From contig JARGFM010000002.1 of NCBI GenBank assembly GCA_029210725.1, positions 124,001 through 188,000 of the forward strand: a stretch of 64,000 bases of DNA, in the 5' to 3' direction. Shown here in pieces: positions 9,226 to 22,921 of the stretch. Below the pieces are notes generated by a model. That model was not told where the DNA came from. It made no database searches and worked only from the letters and a program-made list of their open reading frames with translations. This DNA comes from Bacteroidales bacterium (GTDB lineage: Bacteria; Bacteroidota; Bacteroidia; Bacteroidales; GCA-2748055). The position numbers were made by a program, and so were the translations under genes. Numbering within the stretch: the stretch's first letter is position 1; every line of letters begins with the position of its first letter.

Positions 9226-9805
9226 TTGCTGATTCTGTTTTGGTGATCATATCTCCATTAAGTTTGTAGGTCTCCCCGCTTTCGGGACAGCTTGCCAGTC
9301 CTTCCCTGTTAAAAACCAGGCGATGACCGTATTCGCTCATCCATCCGATTTGTTTGGATGGATTGCCTACCACCAGGGCATAGGCCGGTACCTCCCGGAT
9401 AACGACGGCACCTGCTCCTATAAACGCAAATTTTCCGATTTTGTTACCACAAACGATGGTGGCATTTGCCCCGATGGTTGCCCCCTTCTCAACCACTGTT
9501 TTCATATACTCATCGCGCCTGATAACGGCACTCCGGGGATTGATCACATTGGTAAAGACCATGGAGGGTCCCAGGAACACGTCATCCTCACAGATGACAC
9601 CTGTATAAATGGAGACATTGTTCTGGACCTTTACGTTGTTGCCCAGAACCACCTCAGGCGAAACCACCACATTTTGTCCCAGGTTGCAATTTTTCCCTAT
9701 GGTACATCCGGTCATGATATGGCTGAAGTGCCAGATCCGGGTCCCCTCTCCAATCTCAACGCCCTCATCGATTACAGCCGTTTCATGGGCAAAGAATTTA
9801 TTCAT
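9218..9805 (-). CDS. wbpD: UDP-2-acetamido-3-amino-uronate N-acetyltransferase (WlbB/WbpD type)
   Basis: Acetylates the 3-amino group of UDP-GlcNAc(3NH2)A with acetyl-CoA. The 195 residues form a left-handed beta helix: hexapeptide-like turns run from about residue 10 (IDEGVEIGEGTRIW) to 155 (IGAGAVVIREVPAYALVVGNP). The HFSHIM segment near residue 27 carries a His conserved in WlbB-type enzymes. It starts four bases after the aminotransferase stop and overlaps the next gene, so it is the second gene of the operon. Confidence 0.92.
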   Translation of the reverse strand: MNKFFAHETAVIDEGVEIGEGTRIWHFSHIMTGCTIGKNCNLGQNVVVSPEVVLGNNVKVQNNVSIYTGVICEDDVFLGPSMVFTNVINPRSAVIRRDEYMKTVVEKGATIGANATIVCGNKIGKFAFIGAGAVVIREVPAYALVVGNPSKQIGWMSEYGHRLVFNREGLASCPESGETYKLNGDMITKTESANE

Positions 9806-9808
9806 CTT

Positions 9809-10939
9809 TTAAGCTTTAAAAAAATGTTGAACCTGATCGGATATATATTCCAGCTGAACTTTCTCCAGCTCCGTGTGCATCGGAAGAGACAGGACGGTCC
9901 GGCACAGACCTTCAGAAACCGGAAGGTTTCCCTTCCGGTAGCCCAGGTCGCTGTAGGCTTTTTGCAGGTGCAGGGGAACCGGGTAATAAACCTGGGAAGG
10001 AATACCCTTTTCCATCAGCCATTGCTTCAGGGCATCTCTTCTGGAAGCCTCTACCTGTAAGGTGTACTGATGAAAAATATGAGTGCTGAAGGGCGAACGC
10101 ACCGGTATCTGCAGTACTTCAATATCCGAAAGGGTCCGGTCATACCATGCCGCCGCTTCCTGCCTCAGGCGGTGATACTCGTCCAGGTGCTGCAACTTGA
10201 CCCGGAGAATGGCTGCCTGCAAGGTATCGAGACGTGAGTTTACCCCCACATGATCGTAATAATACCTTTTTTGCATCCCGTGATTCACCAGGGAGGCGAT
10301 CCGTTTTCCAATGGCTTCATCGTTGGTAAAAAGTGCCCCGCCGTCCCCGAAGGCACCCAGATTTTTGGAAGGGAAAAAAGAGGTACAGCCTATATGCCCT
10401 ATGGTGCCTGCTTTCTGCCTCGATCCGTCTGAAGCGGAAAAGTCGGCTCCCAGTGCCTGGGCATTGTCTTCTATGACAAACAGGTCATGGGCCTTTGCAA
10501 ATTCCAGGATGGCCTCCATATCCACACACTGACCGAAGAGATGGACCGGGACAAGAGCTCGGGTCCGTGTTGTTACGGCCTCTTGGAGTTGTTCCGGATC
10601 GAGGTTAAAGGTATCGGGCCTGACATCCACAAATACGGGTTTTAATCCCAGCAGACGGATTACTTCCACGGTAGCAATAAAAGTGAAAGGAGTCGTTATG
10701 ACCTCATCACCGGGTTGCAGCTCCAGGGCCATCATGGCCACCTGCAGGGCATCGGTGCCATTGCCGCATGCAATGGTGCGTTCTATATTCAGATACTCTG
10801 ATAACTCCTTCTCAAATGCACGCACATCCTCCCCTCTGATAAAAGCCGTTGAATCGATCACCTGGTGAATAGCATCGTCGACTTCTTGTTTGATTTTTTG
10901 GTACTGACCATGAAGGTCAACCATTTTTATCTCGTTCAT
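9809..10939 (-). CDS. wbpE: PLP aminotransferase, DegT/DnrJ/EryC1 family (WlbC/WbpE/PorR type)
   Basis: Transfers an amino group from glutamate to the 3-keto sugar nucleotide made by the WbpB-type enzyme. The 376 residues have CGNGTDALQVAM (PLP phosphate site, about 58-69), VIEDNAQALGA (Asp158 region) and the PLP lysine K192 in FFPSKNLGAFGDGG. This is the first gene of the operon, 108 bases from the divergent HU/SPOR gene, with a near-consensus -7 element upstream. A second Met six codons in would also fit as a start. In P. gingivalis the equivalent gene is porR, needed to anchor T9SS cargo. Confidence 0.9.
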   Translation of the reverse strand: MNEIKMVDLHGQYQKIKQEVDDAIHQVIDSTAFIRGEDVRAFEKELSEYLNIERTIACGNGTDALQVAMMALELQPGDEVITTPFTFIATVEVIRLLGLKPVFVDVRPDTFNLDPEQLQEAVTTRTRALVPVHLFGQCVDMEAILEFAKAHDLFVIEDNAQALGADFSASDGSRQKAGTIGHIGCTSFFPSKNLGAFGDGGALFTNDEAIGKRIASLVNHGMQKRYYYDHVGVNSRLDTLQAAILRVKLQHLDEYHRLRQEAAAWYDRTLSDIEVLQIPVRSPFSTHIFHQYTLQVEASRRDALKQWLMEKGIPSQVYYPVPLHLQKAYSDLGYRKGNLPVSEGLCRTVLSLPMHTELEKVQLEYISDQVQHFFKA

Positions 10940-10965
10940 TTATACCAGATTACGGAATCAATTTA

Positions 10966-10973
10966 CGAAGATA
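10966..10973 (-). promoter_or_regulatory. Possible -7 element for the sugar-nucleotide operon
   Basis: On the minus strand this reads TATCTTCG, one base off TAnnTTTG, and lies 26 bases before the wbpE ATG. No clear -33 element was seen, so this is a weak call. Confidence 0.3.
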
Positions 10974-10982
10974 ATAAAAAAA

Positions 10983-11014
10983 CGGGTTGATAACTTGGTT
11001 TTGATTTCAACCCG
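10983..11014. repeat. Inverted repeat, possible operator
   Basis: The arms CGGGTTGA (10983-10990) and TCAACCCG (11007-11014) are perfect 8-base complements separated by 16 bases. The loop contains the -33 element of the rightward promoter and the right arm lies in its spacer. A repressor bound here could shut that promoter and perhaps affect the leftward operon. That role is inferred from position only. Confidence 0.4.
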
Positions 11015-11030
11015 CGACTGATTATTTTTG
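11000..11030 (+). promoter_or_regulatory. Consensus promoter of the HU/SPOR gene
   Basis: TTTG at 11000-11003, a 19-base spacer and TATTTTTG at 11023-11030 match the Bacteroidota vegetative promoter (TTTG, about 19 bases, TAnnTTTG). The ATG follows 17 bases later, giving a short leader. Confidence 0.7.
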
Positions 11031-11047
11031 ACTCACAAATCTACCGC

Positions 11048-12079
11048 ATGATCATTGGAAAATATATCAGGATGCTTCTGGATGAGCGCAAGCGCGTCGT
11101 TCTTCCGGGCTTTGGAAACCTGGAGGTAAAATCACGGGAAGCTGCAACTCTGCCTTCAGGAAGCCGGATCAATCCACCGGGAGTGTCAGTCAGGTTTGAT
11201 TCAGGATTCAGTAAGGACAACAGGGAGCTGGCCGAAAGGCTGTCGGCTGGAGAAGAGATGGAAAGAGAGGAAGCCTATCAGCGTGTTCTGGAGTTGATCG
11301 ATGCCATTAAATTTGCGATGGACAAGGGAGAGGAGTATTTCCTCCCCGGAGCCGGCACTTTTTTGAGGGATGAGGACGGGAAGGTCCATTTCCGGTCCGA
11401 TCCGGACTGGGTTCTCGAGCCGGATCAGTATGGACTGGAATCCATGGACCTGCTGGAACTGGAAGAGTTTCCGGAAGAGGAGGTGCCAGGGGGGAAGGCG
11501 CCCCTGGAGGAGAGGCAAAGTGCTGAGAAGCCTGTAGCGGAAGAGGAGATTCACTCAAGTCCGAATGTGACGCCGCTTGCTCCACCGCTTCCCAGGCCCA
11601 GGAACAAAAAATGGCGGGTGATCTGGGTGGTCGCTGCGGTCCTGATAGTCATCCTGGCCGTGCTTATTCTGATTCCTTCCGAGGAGTTTAGAAACAGTGA
11701 AACGGGGAGGCGGTATTTCTCAAAAAAGCCGGCACCTGAAGTGGTGGAGCTGGAAAAAATCACAGGGGACCAGGAAGCGAGTGAATCAGGAGGGCCGGTG
11801 ACTGCTCCGGAAACTGAGAGCGAATCCGGCCAGCCCCTGCAGACAGAGCTAAGCAACAATTACTTTATTATAGCCGGCAGCTTCAGGAACCTGAAAAATG
11901 CCAGTGATTTACAGGACCAGTTAAATAGCAGGGGATACCATGCTGAAGTGATGATCACAGAAAATCGCATGTATCGGGTGAGTGTGGCGTCCTATGCCAG
12001 CAAGGAAGAAGCTGAAAAGGGACTTCTTCAGCTTAGCTCTGAACCAGGCTTGCACTCCTGCTGGCTGCTATCGAACTAG
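11048..12079 (+). CDS. HU-CCDC81 and SPOR domain envelope protein
   Basis: A 343-residue protein with two HU-like half-domains in the cytoplasm (about 1-60 with VVLPGFGNLEV, and 75-125 with YFLPGAGTFLRDEDG). A Glu/Pro-rich linker, one membrane helix (about 191-209) and a C-terminal SPOR domain (about 270-340, NYFIIAGSFRNLKNASDL) follow. SPOR domains bind denuded septal glycan, so the protein probably links the cytoplasm to dividing cell wall. Whether the HU-like part binds DNA or protein is unknown. The gene is convergent with metG, with two bases between the stops, and has a strong promoter of its own. Confidence 0.85.
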   Translation: MIIGKYIRMLLDERKRVVLPGFGNLEVKSREAATLPSGSRINPPGVSVRFDSGFSKDNRELAERLSAGEEMEREEAYQRVLELIDAIKFAMDKGEEYFLPGAGTFLRDEDGKVHFRSDPDWVLEPDQYGLESMDLLELEEFPEEEVPGGKAPLEERQSAEKPVAEEEIHSSPNVTPLAPPLPRPRNKKWRVIWVVAAVLIVILAVLILIPSEEFRNSETGRRYFSKKPAPEVVELEKITGDQEASESGGPVTAPETESESGQPLQTELSNNYFIIAGSFRNLKNASDLQDQLNSRGYHAEVMITENRMYRVSVASYASKEEAEKGLLQLSSEPGLHSCWLLSN

Positions 12080-12081
12080 GA

Positions 12082-14118
12082 TCAGTTAATTTCAGAACCG
12101 TTCAGAGCTGCATCGGACGGTTCCACAAAATGAAGCGATCCATCAGGATTTTCAGAAAGCAGTATCATTCCCTGCGACTCAATTCCTTTTATTTTCCTGG
12201 GGGCCAGGTTGGCCAGAACCGACACTCTCTTACCGGGCAGTGACTGCGGTTCAAAATACTCGGCAATACCCGACACAATCGTTCTCTTTTCGAAGCCCAG
12301 GTCCACCAGCATCTTAATGAGCTTCTTGGTCTTCGGGACCTTTTCAGCCTCCAGGATGGTTCCGGTGCGCAGGTCCATCCGCGTGAAGTCGTCAAAAGTG
12401 ATTTCCGGTTTCTGCGGAGCAGCAGCAGCCCTTCCTTCATTTTGCTCTTTTGTCTGATGAAGTTTATCCAGTTGCAACTGGATTTGCTCGTCCTCAATTT
12501 TTTCGAACAGCAGGGAAGGCTTCTCAATAAGGTGTCCGGGAGGCAGCAAACTCTCCGATCCTATGAGATCCCAGTCAGTTTCTTCAAAACGGAGGAAATC
12601 CCTTAGCTTTTTCATGGAGAAGGGAAGAAAGGGATCCAGAAGAAGTGTGAGATTGGCGGAGATCTGGAGAGCAATGTTCAGGATGGTTTTCACTCGACCG
12701 GGATCCGTCTTTATTACCAACCAGGGTTCGGTATCGGCCAGGTACTTATTGCCCAGGCGTGCGAGATCCATGGCCCTCTTGATGGCTTCCCGGAAACGGA
12801 ACTGTTCCAGGCTCTCTTCGACTCCCAGTTTAATGCTGCGGATCTCTTCCAGCGTGGACCTGTCCTGTTCATTTAAACCGGTAATCTCAGGCACCTTTCC
12901 TTCAAAATACTTGTGAGTAAGCACGATGGCTCGGTTGACGAAGTTACCCAGAATGGCTACCAGTTCGTTGTTGTTACGGTTCTGAAAATCTTTCCAGGTA
13001 AAGTCATTATCCTTGTTTTCAGGGGCATTTGCGCAGAGTACATAACGCAATGCATCCTGTTTCCCCGGAAAATCTTCCAGGTACTCATGGAGCCAGACTG
13101 CCCAGTTCCTGGAGGTAGAGATCTTATCATTTTCCAGATTCAGGAACTCATTGGCAGGTATATTGTCGGGCAGGATATAGCTACCCTCGGCCTTCAGCAT
13201 GGTTGGAAACACAATGCAGTGAAATACGATATTGTCTTTCCCAATGAAATGGACCATCCTGGTCTCTTCATCCTTCCAGTACTTTTCCCAGTGAGGAGTC
13301 AGCTCCTTGGTGGCCGAAATATACCCGATTGGAGCATCGAACCAGACGTACAGCACCTTGCCATCTGCCCCTTCCACCGGTACCGGAACCCCCCAGTCCA
13401 GGTCACGGCTTACAGCCCGCGGATGCAGGCCCTGGTCGAGCCACGATTTACACTGCCCGTATACATTGGGTTTCCATTCCTTGTGCTCCTCCAGGATCCA
13501 CTCCTTGAGCCAGGGCTCATACCTGTCCAGGGGCAGGTACCAGTGCCTGGTCTCTTTCAGAACGGGCTGACTGCCACTGATAGTGGATACGTGATGGATC
13601 AGATCGTTGGGACTAAGCGAGGTGCCGCACTGTTCGCACTGGTCGCCGTAGGCAGACGGGTTCCCGCAGTGGGGACAGGTTCCGGTGATGTAGCGGTCGG
13701 CCAGAAAGGTGGAGGCCTCTTCATCGTAATACTGCTCCGAGACCTTCTCGATAAATACCCCTTTATCGTACAGGGTCTTAAAGAATCCGGAAGCGGTTTC
13801 GTGATGAACCTGGCTGGAAGTCCGGGAATAGATATCAAAAGTGATTCCAAAATCCTCAAAAGCTTTCTTATTGATCCCGTGGTAACGGTCCACCACCTCC
13901 TGGGGCGTGGTCCCTTCGTTCCGGGCTTTCAGGGTGATAGGCACTCCATGTTCGTCGGATCCGCAAATGGAAATGACATCCCGTTTACGCTGGCGAAGGT
14001 AACGGACATAGATATCCGAAGGGACATATACTCCTGCCAGGTGACCCAGATGAAGGGGTCCGTTGGCATAGGGCAGGGCGGATGTAACCAGATATCTTTT
14101 AAAAGCTTTAGCAGTCAT
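12082..14118 (-). CDS. metG: Methionyl-tRNA synthetase
   Basis: Charges tRNA-Met. From the chosen ATG the protein is 678 residues, normal for the dimeric form. It has the HIGH signature PLHLGH (21-26), a zinc knuckle with Cys148/151/161/164, [12 protein letters not shown] near 259 and the KMSKS variant KISTS (332-336). The C-terminal 100 residues are a Trbp111-like tRNA-binding domain ([17 protein letters not shown]). An alternative ATG at 14130 would lie almost at the predicted transcription start; [10 protein letters not shown] fits the family better. The gene is divergent from yraN. Confidence 0.96.
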   Translation of the reverse strand: MTAKAFKRYLVTSALPYANGPLHLGHLAGVYVPSDIYVRYLRQRKRDVISICGSDEHGVPITLKARNEGTTPQEVVDRYHGINKKAFEDFGITFDIYSRTSSQVHHETASGFFKTLYDKGVFIEKVSEQYYDEEASTFLADRYITGTCPHCGNPSAYGDQCEQCGTSLSPNDLIHHVSTISGSQPVLKETRHWYLPLDRYEPWLKEWILEEHKEWKPNVYGQCKSWLDQGLHPRAVSRDLDWGVPVPVEGADGKVLYVWFDAPIGYISATKELTPHWEKYWKDEETRMVHFIGKDNIVFHCIVFPTMLKAEGSYILPDNIPANEFLNLENDKISTSRNWAVWLHEYLEDFPGKQDALRYVLCANAPENKDNDFTWKDFQNRNNNELVAILGNFVNRAIVLTHKYFEGKVPEITGLNEQDRSTLEEIRSIKLGVEESLEQFRFREAIKRAMDLARLGNKYLADTEPWLVIKTDPGRVKTILNIALQISANLTLLLDPFLPFSMKKLRDFLRFEETDWDLIGSESLLPPGHLIEKPSLLFEKIEDEQIQLQLDKLHQTKEQNEGRAAAAPQKPEITFDDFTRMDLRTGTILEAEKVPKTKKLIKMLVDLGFEKRTIVSGIAEYFEPQSLPGKRVSVLANLAPRKIKGIESQGMILLSENPDGSLHFVEPSDAALNGSEIN

Positions 14119-14140
14119 AATAAGTAACATTGGGAAGACA

Positions 14141-14148
14141 CAAAGATA
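14141..14148 (-). promoter_or_regulatory. Candidate -7 element for metG
   Basis: On the minus strand this reads TATCTTTG, an exact TAnnTTTG match, 22 bases before the ATG at 14118. No clear -33 element is present. Confidence 0.5.
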
Positions 14149-14206
14149 GTGATAAAATGATGCTGATTATTCGCCTTTTTGCACATAAACGGTAAAGATT
14201 CCAGAC

Positions 14207-14569
14207 ATGAATCAATGTAAAACCGGCCGCAGTGCTGAACAGGTGGCTGCCGGATATCTGAAGGCACGGGGCTACCGGATATGGAAAACCAACTGGAGAT
14301 GGGGCAAAAAGGAGCTGGACCTGGTGACCCTTCATCGCCATGAACTGGTGATCGTTGAGGTAAAATCCCGGGTGGGAAATGCGGTCAATGACCCCTCGGT
14401 GGTGGTAGACCGCCACAAGGAAAGGAACATTATTTTGGCAGCGGAGGCCTTTATCCGTCTTCATGGATGCAGCCATCCCACCCGTTTTGATGTGATTGCA
14501 GTGATATATAGCGAAAGCGGGATGGAAATCGAACACCTGGAAAATGCCTTTTACCCCGTGGCGGAATGA
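14207..14569 (+). CDS. YraN/UPF0102 family endonuclease-fold protein
   Basis: A 120-residue protein of the UPF0102 (YraN) family, which has a restriction-endonuclease-like fold. It shows the family start (TGRSAEQVAAGYLKARGY), the KELDLVTL strand with acidic residues and the catalytic-type EVKSR motif near residue 50, followed by VDRHKERNIILAAEAFI. The family is thought to process DNA, but its role is not settled. It is convergent with the beta-galactosidase gene, eight bases from stop to stop. Confidence 0.9.
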   Translation: MNQCKTGRSAEQVAAGYLKARGYRIWKTNWRWGKKELDLVTLHRHELVIVEVKSRVGNAVNDPSVVVDRHKERNIILAAEAFIRLHGCSHPTRFDVIAVIYSESGMEIEHLENAFYPVAE

Positions 14570-14577
14570 ACGCCGTC

Positions 14578-20759
<6,182 letters not shown>

Positions 20760-20987
20760 TTTCCGGATATTGATTCTTCCTGCCTGGCCCGGTTTCCTGT
20801 GTCCTTATGATCCCCGGACATGAAGAAATCGGATACCCGAATATAAGAAAGATGATCGCTATTTGCCTATCCTGGAATGGTTTTTGTTTCCTGGATGAAA
20901 TTACGCTGCTCCGGCAGGATCCAAATTTGCTTTCTAAATAGCGCAGGTATTTTTATATTCGTTGAACCATTCCAATCCCCGGCAAAA

Positions 20988-22322
20988 ATGTTCAGACACT
21001 ACCTTACAACAGCCTTCAGATTTCTGAAGCGAAACAGGCTGTATACCCTCATTAACGCCCTTGGCCTTTCCATCTCCCTGGCCATCTCTTTCATCATCTT
21101 ACTTTTTGTGATCAATGAATTCTCGTACAATCATTGTCATAAAAAGCGGAAACAGGTCTTCCGGGTGGTCAATTACTACAAGGAGTTTAAAAATACCATG
21201 TTGGGGACACCCTATGTGCTGGCCAGGACGTTGGAAGAGGTGTATCCGCAGGTGGAGAAAGCCATTAATGTGAGGTTCCTGAGAGGTTTTAAGCTGATGC
21301 TGGGGAATGAATACTTCGATATCCGGAGTCCGTTGGCCTCCCAATCGGAGGTATTTGATATTTTCACGATCCCTTTCATTGGGGCCCCTATAAATCAGGA
21401 TCCGCTTGGACAACTGAATTCCATCGTCATCTCACGTATGTTGTCCGATCAGTTTTTCCCCGGGGAGGATCCGGTGGGCAGAGAGATAGAGGCCCTGATC
21501 AATAATACCGAACAGCTTCTTGTTGTGACCGGTGTCTATGAGGATATTCCGGTCAATTCCACTTTCCGGGCCGATTGTTTTGTAAATGGAAGGTGGACCC
21601 TGGAACACCTGAACCGTACCTTTGGAGTGAGCGATATGGATGTAAGCTGGACCCGGGATTTCTGGAATACCTGGATCCTGCTTTCAGAGGATGCCGACCC
21701 GGAAGAAATGGACGGGCAGTTCGAAACCTTTGGGAAGAAGTATATCAGTGAGGACCCCCAGGTGCTCTATTCCCTGCAGAACCTTTCGGATGTCTATCTC
21801 CAATCGGCGGATATTGCCAATACCGGGCTTACTGGTGACATTAAAAACATCAGGCTGTTTTCCACGGTTGCCGTTTTAATCCTTCTTATTGCCACCATCG
21901 AGTTGCTGTTTGAAGAGGCATACGCAGCGGAGAAGAACCTGGGCACCATTCTATCCATCGCCGCCGGGTTCACCCTTTTGATTGCGGCCTTTGGGCTCTT
22001 TGGGCTGACGCTCTTTGTGGCCCGGTCCAGAACCCACGAGATTGGAATCAAAAAGGTTTTTGGCAGTTCGGGAAAAGCCATTGTTTACTCCTTTCTGGGC
22101 GGCAATTTTCTAATGGTCCTTTTTGCAGGACTGCTATCGGTTCCCGTGACCCTTTATTTTTTGAGAAGATGGCTCGATAATTTTCCCTACCGGGTGGATA
22201 TCGGATGGTGGGTCTTTGCAATCGCCTTTCTGCTTGCCGCAGGGGTGGTGTTGCTGACCGTTTCCCTGCATGCGGTCAGAGCATCCAGGACCAATCCGGT
22301 GGATGCCCTGAGGTATGAATAG
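20988..22322 (+). CDS. FtsX/MacB-type permease, internally deleted
   Basis: A 444-residue inner-membrane protein of the MacB/FtsX permease family. The start MFRHYLTTAFRFLKRNRLYTLINALGLS is the family's classic N-terminus, and an upstream ATG at 20877 would only add an unlike leader. Homologues with this start are about 780-800 residues, with two FtsX modules. Here the first module breaks off at AVLILLIATIE and runs straight into text typical of the second (FEEAYAAEKNLGTILSIAAG, then ARSRTHEIGIKKVFGSS). The end RASRTNPVDALRYE is canonical. No ATPase gene lies nearby. About 340 residues appear lost in frame, so function is doubtful. Confidence 0.85.
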   Translation: MFRHYLTTAFRFLKRNRLYTLINALGLSISLAISFIILLFVINEFSYNHCHKKRKQVFRVVNYYKEFKNTMLGTPYVLARTLEEVYPQVEKAINVRFLRGFKLMLGNEYFDIRSPLASQSEVFDIFTIPFIGAPINQDPLGQLNSIVISRMLSDQFFPGEDPVGREIEALINNTEQLLVVTGVYEDIPVNSTFRADCFVNGRWTLEHLNRTFGVSDMDVSWTRDFWNTWILLSEDADPEEMDGQFETFGKKYISEDPQVLYSLQNLSDVYLQSADIANTGLTGDIKNIRLFSTVAVLILLIATIELLFEEAYAAEKNLGTILSIAAGFTLLIAAFGLFGLTLFVARSRTHEIGIKKVFGSSGKAIVYSFLGGNFLMVLFAGLLSVPVTLYFLRRWLDNFPYRVDIGWWVFAIAFLLAAGVVLLTVSLHAVRASRTNPVDALRYE

Positions 22323-22414
22323 AAGAAGGCTTAAAAGATTCCGGCAAGGATGTTTTGGAAACATCATGCCTGGAATTGCGTATACCCTGCCATAAACCAA
22401 TTCAGATTGAAGAC

Positions 22415-22837
22415 ATGAGAAATATTATTTCCGGACTTGTCCTGTTCATGATCGTGATGCTGACCCTGTCGGGTTGTGAAAAAGATAATAGTACCCTGCT
22501 CATCGATGGAGTGTGGACCTTTAAAAACCTGACCACCGATAGTGAAGATGAAACGGTGGTGGGCCTGGTCACTCTGGCCAAAGCCCTTTTAACTGATGCT
22601 ACCATGGAGTTCCAGGAGGGTGGGACCTATATCCTGGACTCTCCTCTTATCAATGAACCAACTACCGGCGACTGGCAGCTAATTGGGGAGGATCAGCTGA
22701 TTCTTGATCCCGACGACGAACTTCCCTCCACTTCCAATATTGAGACACTTACCAAAAAGGAGCTTTCTTATCTGGAGACTTTTGTGGATGCTCAGATGAA
22801 CAGTTATACCGTTACCACTAGCTGGACCAGGAATTAA
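22415..22837 (+). CDS. Small lipoprotein, lipocalin-like
   Basis: A 140-residue predicted lipoprotein: MRNIISGLVLFMIVMLTLSGC gives a clear signal peptide and lipobox. After the cysteine come DGVWTFKNLT and FQEGGTYIL...GDWQLIGEDQLIL, the pattern of small lipocalin-like Bacteroidota lipoproteins. The ATG was chosen for the signal; an earlier in-frame ATG adds 20 unlike residues. The function is unknown. It follows the permease gene by 92 bases and is convergent with the giant T9SS gene. Confidence 0.65.
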   Translation: MRNIISGLVLFMIVMLTLSGCEKDNSTLLIDGVWTFKNLTTDSEDETVVGLVTLAKALLTDATMEFQEGGTYILDSPLINEPTTGDWQLIGEDQLILDPDDELPSTSNIETLTKKELSYLETFVDAQMNSYTVTTSWTRN

Positions 22838-22873
22838 TTCAGTTAATTGCAGGCTTTAACCAGGCGCAAAAGA

Positions 22874-22904
22874 AGGGGCACTCCATTTTGTTGAGAAGGC
22901 CCCT
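22874..22904. terminator. Possible bidirectional terminator
   Basis: AGGGGC (22874-22879) can pair with GCCCCT (22899-22904), with a 19-base loop and an AT-rich stretch after it. It lies between two convergent genes. The stem is short, so support is modest. Confidence 0.35.
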
Positions 22905-22921
22905 ATTCATTTGGCCAGTGC

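Noticed and set aside
12913-14127. 404-codon open frame antisense to metG
   Set aside because: metG is unmistakable on the other strand with all catalytic motifs; the antisense text has no recognisable features.
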